Below are positions 40,088-49,372 of a stretch of 64,000 bases of DNA, piece after piece. The stretch comes from DASSCW01 sp036556695 (GTDB taxonomy: Bacteria; Chloroflexota; Limnocylindria; QHBO01). The stretch spans positions 29,099-93,098 of the forward strand of contig DATBIY010000006.1 in the NCBI GenBank assembly GCA_036556695.1, written 5' to 3'. The notes below the pieces were generated by a model, which was not told the origin of the DNA, did no database searches, and was given only the letters and a program-made list of their open reading frames with translations. The first letter of the stretch is position 1, and every line of letters starts with the position of its first letter. Position numbers and translations under genes: made by a program.

Positions 40088-41581
40088 TCATGAACCTTCA
40101 GCCGTGCGCGGCAGGGTGATGGTGAAGGTGGAGCCGCGGCCCAGCTCGCTCGCCACGCTGATGCTGCCACCGTGCATCTCGACGATGGAGCGGGCGATCG
40201 ACAGGCCCAGGCCAGAGCCGGACGCACGCGCGTCGCCGACGTTCGTGCCGCGGAAGAAGCGATCGAACACGTGGGGCAGCTCGGCCTGCGGGATGCCTGG
40301 GCCGGAGTCGCGCACCTGCAGCGTCGGTGACTCGGTGCCGTCGCGCAGCGCGACGATGACCTCGCCACCACGCGGCGTGAACTTCAGGGCGTTGCCCACC
40401 AGGTTGCTGAGCAGCTGCACGATGCGCTCGCGGTCGAAGCGCAGCATGACTGGGCTGGTCGGCACCTGGCTGACCAGGCCGATGCCGCGCTGCTCGGCGA
40501 TTTCGGCATGTGCCTCGACCGTGGAGCGCACGGGGTCGCGCAGGTCGCCGGAGCGCATGTCGAGGGGGAAGATGCCGGCATCGATGCGCGACAGGTCGAG
40601 CAGGTTGGTGCTCATCCACTCCAAGCGATTGATCTGCTCGGTAGAGCGGTCCAGGAACTCGCGGCGTTGCGCGTCGTCCGGGTTCCCCTCGCGCAGCAGC
40701 TCGGTGAAGGTGCGGAGCGCGGCGATGGGCGTGCGCAACTCGTGGCTGACGTCGGCCACGAACTCGCGCAGGCGATCGCGATCGGCCTGCAGCAGGCGGA
40801 CGGACTCACTCAGCTGGTCGGCCATGAGGTTGAACTGCTGGCTCAGCTCGTCCACCTCGATGATGTCGAACGGCGGCGCGCGCTCCTCCAGGTCTCCCTG
40901 CGCGAAGCGGCTCGAGGCACGGCGCAGGCGGGCCAGAGGACCGGTGAGGCGCCGGGCGGCGACCACGCCCAGCAGCAGCGACACGAACAATGCGGCCAGG
41001 CCGGCGCCGATCAGCGTGCCGGTCACGCGCTGCAGGGTCGCCGCACGGTTGGTGTAGATGTTGCTGACGCGGAAATGCATCCGGAAGCTGACGCCGCTCG
41101 CGACCGAGAGCGTCTGCGGATGTTCCACGGAGCCCGCCTCCAGATCGGGCGCCAGGCCGGCCGCGCGAAGCTGGCTGATGTGCTCGGCGTCCGGTTCGGC
41201 GTGTGCCGCCAACGTGCCGTCGTCGTAGAAGATCTCAACCGTTCCCTGGGCCAGCGTGTTCGCGGCAACCTGCGCCACCGGAGCGAAAATCCGCGTGTTG
41301 CGCAGCTCCGGCACGAGGACCGAGTTCAGGTTCTGCTCCGCCATCCGCTCCAGCTGGTTCTGGGCCACGACCGCTGTCGCCAGGCTGGCCGTTTCCAGGC
41401 GCCGCTGCGCCTGATCCAGGAAGTAGTTGGGCAGCACCTGGGTCAGCGCGATGCCCGAGACCAGGAGCGCCACCAACGCGACGGCGGCCAGGGCAAGGAC
41501 GAAACGGACGTTGAGCCGCTGGAAGACGCCGGCCAGGGTGCGGACTCGCCTGGCGGTCGGCTCAGTCCTCGCTGAATGCAT
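40088..41581 (-). CDS. Sensor histidine kinase (HAMP, HisKA, HATPase)
   Basis: 497 residues. Two membrane helices (about residues 25-47 and 188-210) enclose an extracellular sensor region of some 140 residues. A HAMP linker follows with RRLTGPLARLRRASSRFAQG. The phospho-acceptor histidine is in VADVSHELRTPIAALRTF near 277. The ATPase boxes are NLVGNALKFTP, RDSGPGIP, FDRFFRG and GSGLGLSIARS. It overlaps the 3' end of the response regulator gene by 20 nt, so the pair is a two-component system. The signal is unknown; the HtrA-like protease next to it hints at envelope stress. Confidence 0.95.
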   Translation of the reverse strand: MHSARTEPTARRVRTLAGVFQRLNVRFVLALAAVALVALLVSGIALTQVLPNYFLDQAQRRLETASLATAVVAQNQLERMAEQNLNSVLVPELRNTRIFAPVAQVAANTLAQGTVEIFYDDGTLAAHAEPDAEHISQLRAAGLAPDLEAGSVEHPQTLSVASGVSFRMHFRVSNIYTNRAATLQRVTGTLIGAGLAALFVSLLLGVVAARRLTGPLARLRRASSRFAQGDLEERAPPFDIIEVDELSQQFNLMADQLSESVRLLQADRDRLREFVADVSHELRTPIAALRTFTELLREGNPDDAQRREFLDRSTEQINRLEWMSTNLLDLSRIDAGIFPLDMRSGDLRDPVRSTVEAHAEIAEQRGIGLVSQVPTSPVMLRFDRERIVQLLSNLVGNALKFTPRGGEVIVALRDGTESPTLQVRDSGPGIPQAELPHVFDRFFRGTNVGDARASGSGLGLSIARSIVEMHGGSISVASELGRGSTFTITLPRTAEGS

Positions 41582-42257
41582 AACCCACGCCCCTCACCGT
41601 CTTGATGTAACGCGGTTGGGCGGGATCGGGCTCGATCTTGTCGCGGATGTGGCTGATGTGCACGTTGATCGTCCGCTCGTCGGCCTCCAGTGCCTCGTAG
41701 TCGCGCACCAGCTCCAGCAGCTGGGTGCGGGTGTAGACGCGTCCCGGTCGGCTGGCAAGGTGGCGCAGGAGGTCGAACTCGGTGGTGGTCAGACTGATGC
41801 GCTCGCCATCACGCGTCGCCCGGCGACGTTCGAGGTCGATGACCAGGTCGCCGCGACGCAGCGTCCGGCCGGTCTGGGTATCGGCCAGTTCGCCGTAGGC
41901 GCGCCGCAGCAGCGCCTTCACACGACTGACCAGCTCGCGCACGCTGAACGGCTTGACCAGGTAGTCGTCGGCGCCGATCTCGAGGCCGACGACTTTGTCC
42001 ACCTCGTCGGCGCGCGCCGTGAGAAACAGGATGGGAGCGCGGGTCTCGCGACGCAGCTGGCGGCAGACCTCGAAGCCGTCCATGCCAGGCAGGCGCACGT
42101 CCAGCAGCACCAGGTCCGGGGCGATGTCGGCCAGGCGGCTGATGGCCTCCTCCCCGGTGGGCACCACTGCCACGTCGTAGCTCTCGCGCTCGAGCGCCAC
42201 CTGGACTCCGCGGGCGACCGCAGGCTCGTCCTCGACGATCATGATCGTGCCGGCCAT
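41562..42257 (-). CDS. OmpR/PhoB-family response regulator
   Basis: 231 residues from the ATG at 42257. An earlier in-frame ATG at 42272 lies inside a TATGAT -10 hexamer, so I take the later one. The receiver has VEDEP near residue 7, the phospho-acceptor in DLVLLDVRLPGMDGFEV near 45, and the lysine in DDYLVKPFSVREL near 97. The C-terminal winged helix is of OmpR type, with RTINVHISHIRDKIEPD and VRGVGYAF. It is the partner of the overlapping kinase gene. Confidence 0.95.
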   Translation of the reverse strand: MAGTIMIVEDEPAVARGVQVALERESYDVAVVPTGEEAISRLADIAPDLVLLDVRLPGMDGFEVCRQLRRETRAPILFLTARADEVDKVVGLEIGADDYLVKPFSVRELVSRVKALLRRAYGELADTQTGRTLRRGDLVIDLERRRATRDGERISLTTTEFDLLRHLASRPGRVYTRTQLLELVRDYEALEADERTINVHISHIRDKIEPDPAQPRYIKTVRGVGYAFSED

Positions 42258-42267
42258 TCGGTCGCTG

Positions 42268-42273
42268 ATCATA
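42268..42273 (-). promoter_or_regulatory. -10 element TATGAT of the two-component operon
   Basis: TATGAT lies 10 nt before the ATG at 42257 and overlaps the ATG at 42272, deciding the start of the response regulator. Confidence 0.55.
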
Positions 42274-42306
42274 GCCCGATGCGGCCGCCCGGCCCGGGCG
42301 GCCTCC

Positions 42307-42335
42307 TTGCCCGGTCACCGACGCGCTGCTAGGAT
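42307..42335 (+). promoter_or_regulatory. Promoter TTGCCC-17-TAGGAT of rplY
   Basis: A -35-like TTGCCC (42307-42312) is separated by 17 nt from TAGGAT (42330-42335), which carries a TGC extension. The leader to the rplY ATG is about 70 nt. Confidence 0.55.
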
Positions 42336-42412
42336 TCGGCCTCGCACCCGCGTGACCACCCTTCGTCCGGCGTGCCCGGACGACGAGAATTTCGAGGATT
42401 TGACCGCCCGCC

Positions 42413-43111
42413 ATGGCTGACCTGCAGATCAACGTCGACGCACGCAGCGTGACCGGCAAGCACACCCGCCGGCTGCGTGCCGCCGGCATCGTGCCCGGCG
42501 TGCTGTTCGGCAAGAAGGCCGGATCGGTGCCGGTGCAGCTCGACGCCAAGGCGCTCGAGGCGCTGTACCGCGAGGCGGGCCGCACCACCATCGTGCGCGT
42601 TTCGGTCGGCGGCAACAGCCCGACCAGCGCGGTCATCAAGAGCCTGCAGCGCAACCCGCTGAGCGGCCAGGCGATCCATGTCGACTTCTTTGCGCCAGAC
42701 CTGACCCAGGAGATGACGGTTGACGTGCCGCTGGTCTTCGACGGCGAGGCGCCGGCGGTGGAGGCCACCGGCGGCAGCCTGTTCACCTCGCTCAACTCGC
42801 TGCACGTCAAGGCCTTGCCGTCCGACCTGCCGCACGAGCTGCGCATCGACCTGAGCCCGCTGGTCGACCTGGAGAGCATCATCCACGTCCGCGACGTGGT
42901 GGTCGCCCAGAACGTGACCATCCTCAACGACCCCGAAGAGATGATCGCGCGCGTCCTGCCGCCTCGCGTCGAAGAAGAGCCGGAGCCTGTCGTGGCCGAG
43001 GGTGAGGAGGGCCTGGAGGGCGAGGCCGCAGAGGGCGAGGCCGCAGAGGGCGAGGGTGGCGAAGCTGCCGAAGGCGCCCCGGAAGGCGCCGGCGAGGACG
43101 AAGCCTCCTAG
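42413..43111 (+). CDS. rplY: Ribosomal protein bL25 (CTC form)
   Basis: 232 residues. It binds 5S rRNA in the large subunit. The RNA-binding domain opens with INVDARSVTGKHTRRLRAAG (residues 5-24), and the longer TL5/CTC domain follows to about residue 185. The last 45 residues are almost all Glu, Ala and Gly, with units like EGEAAEGEAAEGEG encoded by an imperfect repeat (about 43018-43075). Acidic tails occur in several bL25/CTC proteins, but this one is long. It ends opposite a hairpin shared with the convergent DUF378 gene. Confidence 0.94.
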   Translation: MADLQINVDARSVTGKHTRRLRAAGIVPGVLFGKKAGSVPVQLDAKALEALYREAGRTTIVRVSVGGNSPTSAVIKSLQRNPLSGQAIHVDFFAPDLTQEMTVDVPLVFDGEAPAVEATGGSLFTSLNSLHVKALPSDLPHELRIDLSPLVDLESIIHVRDVVVAQNVTILNDPEEMIARVLPPRVEEEPEPVVAEGEEGLEGEAAEGEAAEGEGGEAAEGAPEGAGEDEAS

Positions 43112-43182
43112 CTGTTCATGTCGCCGGCTGACCGGCGCTCGGCGCCGCCAGGGCGCCGCATGCCCGCTCGCCGCATACGAAA

Positions 43183-43213
43183 GAGCCAGGGCTGGCTATG
43201 CCGGCCCCGGCTC
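43183..43213. terminator. Hairpin between convergent rplY and DUF378 genes
   Basis: GAGCCAGGGCTGGC pairs with GCCGGCCCCGGCTC around TAT, giving a 14-bp stem with one wobble and one mismatch. It lies between two convergent genes; on the minus strand it is followed by TTTCG. It probably terminates one or both transcripts. Confidence 0.5.
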
Positions 43214-43230
43214 ATGTGTGCCTGGCTGTC

Positions 43231-43449
43231 TCAGCTCTCGCGGGACGTTGCCCAGTTGGCGATCGTCGGCACCAGGGCCACGGCCGCGACGCCGACGAGC
43301 CCGTAGACGATGGCCGACAGCGGGTTCACCTCGCCGAACTGCGATCCGGTGATCGCCGCCACCAGGTCGAACTTGAACAGCCCGACCAGCAGCCAGTTGA
43401 GGCCGCCCACGATGACCAGCACGAGTGCCAGAGTCTTGATGTACTGCAC
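43231..43449 (-). CDS. DUF378 (YuzA-like) small membrane protein
   Basis: 72 residues from GTG 43449, with AAGGAG 8 nt upstream. It begins MQYIKTLALVLVIVGGLNWLLVG, which is the DUF378 hallmark (GGLNWLLVGLF), and has a second hydrophobic segment near residues 42-62. Function is unknown in the family. The gene is divergent from the CarH-like regulator and shares its promoter region, where a TTGACA-18-TACACT promoter faces this gene and overlaps repeated TTGTC sites, so control by that regulator is likely. Confidence 0.85.
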   Translation of the reverse strand: MQYIKTLALVLVIVGGLNWLLVGLFKFDLVAAITGSQFGEVNPLSAIVYGLVGVAAVALVPTIANWATSRES

Positions 43450-43476
43450 GATTCTGCTCCTTGCCGTGTTGAGGGT

Positions 43477-43551
43477 TTGTCGAATGTTTGCGCAGTGTAC
43501 GCAGCACCTGCACAAGTTGTCAAGCGTTTGTCACGTGCTAGACTTCGACAA
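43477..43551. promoter_or_regulatory. Divergent promoter and operator between DUF378 and the CarH-like regulator
   Basis: Minus strand: TTGACA (43523-43518), 18 nt, TACACT (43499-43494), serving DUF378. Plus strand: TTGTCA (43517-43522), 16 nt, TAGACT (43539-43544), 10 nt before the regulator ATG. TTGTC occurs at 43477-43481, 43517-43521 and 43528-43532; the last two are 11 bp apart, one helical turn. An inverted copy, GACAA, is at 43547-43551. These repeats cover both -35 elements and look like an operator. Confidence 0.6.
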
Positions 43552-43554
43552 GCC

Positions 43555-44427
43555 ATGTACACGATTCGCCAGGCATCGCTCCGCAGCGGCGTCAGCGTTC
43601 CGCTGATTCGTGCCTGGGAGCGCCGCTACGGCGTGGTGGATCCCGAGCGCACGGCTTCCGGCTACCGGCTCTACGACGACCGCGCCATCGCGACGCTGGC
43701 CACGATGCGCCGGCTGGTCGACGATGGGTGGCAGCCCTCGACGGCGGCCGCGGCAATCCGCGACGGCAGCGCTCCGGCAGCCGATGCCGCTCCGCCGCGC
43801 GTGGCGCCGGAGGTGGAATCGCTGGGCGTTCGATTCGTCGAGGCGGCGGCTCGCTACGACGGGCGGGCCATCGAGGCCGTGCTGGACGAGATGCTTGCCC
43901 GAGGGTCCTTCGAGGCGGCCGTCGACCGCTACCTGCTCCCCGCCGCCGTGGCCCTCGGAGATGCGTGGTCCCGTGGCGAGATGGACGTGGCGGCGGAGCA
44001 CGCCGCCAGCGCGGCGGTGATGCGCCGGCTCTCCGCCGCCTTCGACGCCGCGGCGCTCGCTGCGCAAGGACCGGCGGTTGTGGTCGGCCTGCCGCCCGGC
44101 GTCCGGCACGAGCTCGGGGCGCTGGCCTTCGCCACTGCCCTGCGGCGCCGTGGCGTGGGGGTGGTCTACCTCGGGCCGGACGTGCCCATCGGCTCATGGG
44201 TTCATGCGGTGCAGGCGTCCGGGGCGGCGGCGGCGGTGATCGGGGCGGTCATGCCCGCAGATGCCGCCGCGGCGGCCAACGTGGTGGCGGCGCTGCGGAC
44301 GGCGGATGGCTCGCTGCGGATCGCCGTTGGTGGCACTGCCGCGGCACTGGTGGCGGCAGAGAACGTGACGGTCCTGCCGGAGTCGATCGCGGAGAGCGCG
44401 AGGGTCGCCGAGCGCCTGCTTTCGTGA
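43555..44427 (+). CDS. MerR-type regulator with cobalamin-binding domain (CarH/LitR-like)
   Basis: 290 residues. A MerR helix-turn-helix (residues 1-70: YTIRQASLRSGVSVPLIRAW, then ERRYGVVDPERTASGYRLY) is followed by a four-helix cap with DAWSRGEMDVAAEHAASA near 140-157, which matches the W-x9-EH cobalamin-capping motif of CarH. A B12-binding Rossmann domain follows, with GVRHELGALAF near 181 carrying the candidate lower-ligand histidine, and VYLGPDVP. CarH proteins use adenosylcobalamin to sense light and repress carotenoid genes. Here the adjacent divergent gene encodes DUF378, and an aldehyde dehydrogenase follows 27 nt downstream. Confidence 0.88.
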   Translation: MYTIRQASLRSGVSVPLIRAWERRYGVVDPERTASGYRLYDDRAIATLATMRRLVDDGWQPSTAAAAIRDGSAPAADAAPPRVAPEVESLGVRFVEAAARYDGRAIEAVLDEMLARGSFEAAVDRYLLPAAVALGDAWSRGEMDVAAEHAASAAVMRRLSAAFDAAALAAQGPAVVVGLPPGVRHELGALAFATALRRRGVGVVYLGPDVPIGSWVHAVQASGAAAAVIGAVMPADAAAAANVVAALRTADGSLRIAVGGTAAALVAAENVTVLPESIAESARVAERLLS

Positions 44428-44454
44428 ACGACAGCCGGCCGTCAGAATGAGCTC

Positions 44455-45936
<1,482 letters not shown>

Positions 45937-45941
45937 GCCCG

Positions 45942-45966
45942 GCCCACCTTGGTGGGCAGTACTTTT
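45942..45966 (+). terminator. Terminator after the aldehyde dehydrogenase
   Basis: GCCCACC pairs with GGTGGGC around TT (realistically a 6-bp stem with a 4-nt loop), followed by AGTACTTTT. It lies 6 nt after the stop. The rest of the gap to 46177 holds a second small hairpin (ACCGAGC-AAC-GCTCGGT, 45975-45991) and no gene that I can see. Confidence 0.6.
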
Positions 45967-46177
45967 GGCGCTGAACCGAGCAACGCTCGGTGCGCCGTGG
46001 CACCGCAATTCGGATGGCCTCATCACCGGACCACCACCAACGTCTCCAGCGTGCACCACCTCCGTGAAACTTAGGTACTTCCGCCCGTAGTACCCCCGCT
46101 GGTAGGTTCGGAACACGGCGCAACCGGTCCAAATTTTTCATCACCGGAGCGCCGCCGAATCTCCAGGGGAGGCTACG

Positions 46178-47551
46178 GTGTTCTCATCCTTTGCTCAGCT
46201 GCCCGAGCGACCCACCCGCGCCATGGGTGGGGTCATCTCGACGGCAGCACTCCTTGCCTCGCTGCTGCTGGCAGGGACGGCGTCGGTCGGAATGGCGGCC
46301 GACAATCCCGACTGCGGCCTGCGGCCGCTCGACGTCGAGCTGATCATCGATCGGTCCGGCAGCATGAGCAGCCAGCAAAGCGGCGGGCATTCGCGCATCT
46401 ACTGGGCCAAGCAGGCCGCCAACCAGCTGGTCGACGATCTCGATGGCAACGGCGGCGTCGGCGGGACACACCATGTTGGCGTGACCTCGTTCGGCGGCGT
46501 CACCGCCGGCGTGAACCTCGCCCTTGGTGGCTCGAGTGCCGCCACGGTGCATGGTGCCATTGACGGCATCTCCGCAACCGGGAACACGCCGCTGAAGCTC
46601 GGCTTGGCCACCGGCGCCGCGGACCTGGTCGCAAACAAGCGCAACTCGGCAAGTGGCATCCCGGTGCTGCACGTGCTCGTCATGCTGTCTGACGGCCGTC
46701 CGAATCCGGATCCCGGTCAGCGGCCGAACTCGGGGGAGATCGCCAGCTACCTGGCATCCGCTGATGTTGCGTACTCCATCGCCATCGGCGAGGGGGGCAG
46801 CGGCTCCAACCAGATCGACCTTGCCCTGATGGGCAATCTCGCCAACCCGTCTGGAAACTTCCATCATGTGGTGGAGGCATCGGACCTGCCGGGCCTCTTC
46901 TCTTCGATCTTCGAGGAGCTGAGCTGCCCGCAGATCGGGGTGGAGAAGACGCCGAGTGTCGACAGCCTGCCTGCTGGTGGCGGGGACGTGACCTATACGT
47001 ATGAGGTCACCAACTCGAACCCCGATGCAGCGCTGCACGACGTCACGGTCAGCGATGACAAGTGCTCGCCCGTCACCTACGTCTCCGGTGACACGAACAC
47101 GGACTCGAAGCTGCAGTCGGGTGAGACCTGGATCTTCACCTGCTCGATGTCGCTCAGCCAGACGACGAAGAACGTCGTGACTGCCGCCGGACAGTACAAC
47201 GGTCGCAGCTTCACGGCGCTCGACGACGCGAAGGTGGTCGTGGCCGACGCCACTCCCACCCCGACGGCCACGCCCACCGCGACGCCGACGGCGACGCCCA
47301 CGGCCACGCCGACGGTGAAGCCCAGTCCTTCTCAGCCGGAGACCGAGGTTCCTTCTGAGACTCCGTCACCCACGCCCGAGCAGAGCGTCGAGGGCGGAAC
47401 GGGGACTCCGGCCCCGAGCATCCCGAACACCGCAGTCGTGGTCGACCATTCGTCGAGCCCTGCTGCCACGGTGCTGTTTGCCCTGATTGGCGTGGGTGCG
47501 CTGCTGGTGCTCGCATCCGCGAACGTGGCGGTCGCCAGGCGGCGCCGCTAG
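46178..47551 (+). CDS. Secreted von Willebrand factor A surface protein with C-terminal anchor
   Basis: 457 residues from GTG 46178, with GGGGAGG 5 nt upstream. A signal peptide (ISTAALLASLLLAGTASVGMAA) precedes a vWA domain at about residues 48-245. It carries the MIDAS motif DRSGSMS, a conserved Thr in ATGNTPLKLG and the Asp in LSDGRPNPD. A DUF11-like beta domain (TYTYEVTNSNPDAALHDVTV) follows at about 255-350, then a PTAT-repeat stalk near 360-380. The tail has SIPNTA, a hydrophobic helix and RRRR, the layout of a sortase-anchored protein. It probably binds metal-dependently to a surface or partner. No sortase gene is in the window. Confidence 0.85.
   Translation: MFSSFAQLPERPTRAMGGVISTAALLASLLLAGTASVGMAADNPDCGLRPLDVELIIDRSGSMSSQQSGGHSRIYWAKQAANQLVDDLDGNGGVGGTHHVGVTSFGGVTAGVNLALGGSSAATVHGAIDGISATGNTPLKLGLATGAADLVANKRNSASGIPVLHVLVMLSDGRPNPDPGQRPNSGEIASYLASADVAYSIAIGEGGSGSNQIDLALMGNLANPSGNFHHVVEASDLPGLFSSIFEELSCPQIGVEKTPSVDSLPAGGGDVTYTYEVTNSNPDAALHDVTVSDDKCSPVTYVSGDTNTDSKLQSGETWIFTCSMSLSQTTKNVVTAAGQYNGRSFTALDDAKVVVADATPTPTATPTATPTATPTATPTVKPSPSQPETEVPSETPSPTPEQSVEGGTGTPAPSIPNTAVVVDHSSSPAATVLFALIGVGALLVLASANVAVARRRR
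47258..47320 (+). repeat. PTAT-coding tandem repeat in the vWA protein
   Basis: Five or so imperfect copies of a 12-bp unit (ACGGCGACGCCC-like) encode Thr-Pro-Thr-Ala units. They form the stalk between the beta domain and the anchor. Such repeats can change copy number. Confidence 0.6.
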
Positions 47552-47637
47552 ATACGGGGGGAAGGGGGAACCCAGGGGGACCAGGGAGAGGACCAGCGGC
47601 CATCGGGGTCGCACATTGATCCAGCCCCCCTGGCAGG

Positions 47638-47671
47638 GACGGGGTGGAGGTTCGCCTCCACCCCGTCTTCT
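47638..47671 (+). terminator. Strong UUCG-loop terminator after the vWA gene
   Basis: GACGGGGTGGAGG pairs perfectly with CCTCCACCCCGTC over 13 bp around the stable tetraloop TTCG, followed by TTCT. It lies 86 nt after the vWA stop and before the opposing tRNA-Thr gene. Confidence 0.75.
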
Positions 47672-47699
47672 GGTGTGGTGGCCTGACTTCATGTGGTGG

Positions 47700-47771
47700 A
47701 GCCGAAGGTGGGATTCGAACCCACGACCGACGGTTTACGAAACCGTTGCTCTACCCCTGAGCTACTTCGGC
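47700..47771 (-). tRNA. tRNA-Thr (anticodon CGT)
   Basis: On the minus strand GCCGAAG pairs with CTTCGGC, the anticodon arm ACGGT-TTCGTAA-ACCGT shows CGT (47739-47737), and the T-arm GTGGGTTCGAATCCCAC is canonical. CCA is encoded just after it (47699-47697). A TAGACT hexamer lies about 41 nt upstream (47818-47813). Confidence 0.97.
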
Positions 47772-47956
47772 CCGATGACCGCCGCCGTCCGCCGCGGCTG
47801 AGGCGAGGGCGAAGTCTACCAGCGGGCAGGCCTCGGTTCTAGCAGCCGATCGTCCAGACCTCTGGCGCAGATGGCGCGGACCGGATACGCTCGCCATTCA
47901 GGCCGGCGAGCCGTCGACGGCTCACCCATCGGCCATCAGCCAACGCGGAGGATGAC

Positions 47957-48358
47957 ATGAAGATCGAGGATGTCGAGGGGATCGGTCCGGCCTTTGCCGA
48001 GAAGCTCGCGAACGCAGGCGTCAGGACGACTGACGACCTGCTGGCTCGGGGTGGCAAAAAGGCAGGCCGCGCAGCCCTTGCCGCGCAGACCGGCATCAAC
48101 GAGGGGATGCTGCTCGAGTGGACCAACCACGTCGACCTGATGCGCATCAAGGGCGTGGGCTCAGAGTTCTCGGACATGCTCGAGGCCGCCGGCGTCGACT
48201 CCCCGGCGGAGCTGGCGCAGCGCAACGCCGCCAATTTGGCCGAGACCATGGCCGAGCTGGACATGGCACGCAACACGACTCGGCGCATCCCGACCGAGGC
48301 GATGGTCGCCGGGTGGATTGCTGAGGCGAAGAGCATGGAGCGGGCCGTCGAGCACTGA
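47957..48358 (+). CDS. DUF4332 helix-hairpin-helix protein
   Basis: 133 residues. Two helix-hairpin-helix-like units are visible: VEGIGPAFAEKLANAGVRTT near residues 6-25 and IKGVGSEFSDMLEAAGVDS near 64-82, matching the DUF4332 family. These domains usually bind DNA non-specifically through the glycine-rich turn. The function is not known. GGAGGATGAC precedes the ATG. It stands alone between the tRNA-Thr gene and the convergent LCP gene. Confidence 0.85.
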   Translation: MKIEDVEGIGPAFAEKLANAGVRTTDDLLARGGKKAGRAALAAQTGINEGMLLEWTNHVDLMRIKGVGSEFSDMLEAAGVDSPAELAQRNAANLAETMAELDMARNTTRRIPTEAMVAGWIAEAKSMERAVEH

Positions 48359-48415
48359 CGGCCGAGGGATCCGATGGAGCGCCGGTGCGGCCAGCCGCCC
48401 GGCGCTTCGGGTTTC

Positions 48416-49372
48416 TCAGTCCACCAGGTGCTCGGCGGCGAAGGCGCGCATGGCCTCGATGTCCGGCTCCAGGATGTAGCCGCGCCCGTCCCCCGCGTCC
48501 CCGGCAAAGGTGATGAAGCCGCCGTCCGGGTTCAGCACCTGCGTGATGACCTCGGCGTCCTGCGCTCGCTGGGCGAGCTCCACGTAGGTCGGCATGTCCT
48601 CCAGCGGCAGGTCGGTCTCGAACGAGTCCAGGCTGTCCAGCAGCGCCGGAATGTCGATCTGGTTATCCGGTGAGATGAGTCGCCGCACCAGTTGCTGGAT
48701 GACCTCCTGCTGGCGCGCGGCACGCTGGAAGTCGTTGTCGACCCGCGTCCGCACGTAGCCCTGCGCCGTCCTCCCGTCCAGCAGCTGGCGTCCCGCCGGG
48801 ATGTCCAGGTCAAGGTGGGCATCGGCCAGCGGGGCGTGGGGCCGAACGCGCACGCCACCGACCGCGTCGACCATGGTGATCAGGTCGCCCATGTCGATCT
48901 GCACGTAGCCGTCGATCTCGATCTGCAGCAGTTCCTCCAACGCCCCGCGCAGCTCCTCCACCCCCTGCGTTGAATAGATGGCATTGATCTTCTGCGTCCA
49001 GGTCGTACCGTCGGGCATCGGGATGTCGACCGTGTCGCGGGGGACGCTGACCAGCGTCATCTCCGACTGGTCGGCGTTCATGCTGGCGATCATGATCGTG
49101 TCGCTGTTGATGCCGGCTCCTCGCGCCCGGCGGGCGTCGCTGCTGTCCAGGCCAAGCACCAGGACGGTGAACCGATTGCTCAGCAGCTCCTGGTTGAGCG
49201 TCGGCGAAGGTGACGGCTGGCTGGCCGATGGCGAGGCGCTCGCCGCCGGCGCCCGCTGGTTCAGCAGCACGAACCCCAGGCCGGCTGCGACAACGGCCAG
49301 CAGGACGACGCCGCCGACCAATGGCCACGGCGCACGGCGAGAGGCAGCGGCTGGTTCGGGCGTGTAGGTCAT
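48416..49372 (-). CDS. LytR-CpsA-Psr (LCP) family cell-envelope phosphotransferase
   Basis: 318 residues. One membrane helix near residues 16-37 anchors an extracellular LCP domain. The family pattern is visible in VLGLDSSDARRARGAGINSD near 72, VSVPRDTVDIPM near 105, INAIYSTQGV near 125 and VDAVGGVRV near 163, with the R-x-R-x-D segment VRTRVDNDFQRAARQQ near 205. LCP enzymes attach polymers to the peptidoglycan. The start overlaps the endonuclease III stop (ATGA), making the third gene of glycerate kinase-nth-LCP. Confidence 0.92.
   Translation of the reverse strand: MTYTPEPAAASRRAPWPLVGGVVLLAVVAAGLGFVLLNQRAPAASASPSASQPSPSPTLNQELLSNRFTVLVLGLDSSDARRARGAGINSDTIMIASMNADQSEMTLVSVPRDTVDIPMPDGTTWTQKINAIYSTQGVEELRGALEELLQIEIDGYVQIDMGDLITMVDAVGGVRVRPHAPLADAHLDLDIPAGRQLLDGRTAQGYVRTRVDNDFQRAARQQEVIQQLVRRLISPDNQIDIPALLDSLDSFETDLPLEDMPTYVELAQRAQDAEVITQVLNPDGGFITFAGDAGDGRGYILEPDIEAMRAFAAEHLVD

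Noticed and set aside
43198..43554. Upstream extension of the CarH-like gene to 43198
   Set aside because: It would run through the divergent promoter and the DUF378 gene; the ATG at 43555 gives the canonical MerR start and lies 10 nt after a -10 hexamer.
45975..46120. Possible riboswitch before the vWA gene, suggested by short hairpins (45975-45991 and near 46074-46092)
   Set aside because: I could not match any known aptamer consensus, including c-di-GMP; the stems are short.
47253..47340. Possible CRISPR-like repeat array
   Set aside because: The 12-bp units are contiguous, in frame and encode Thr/Pro/Ala; there are no spacers.
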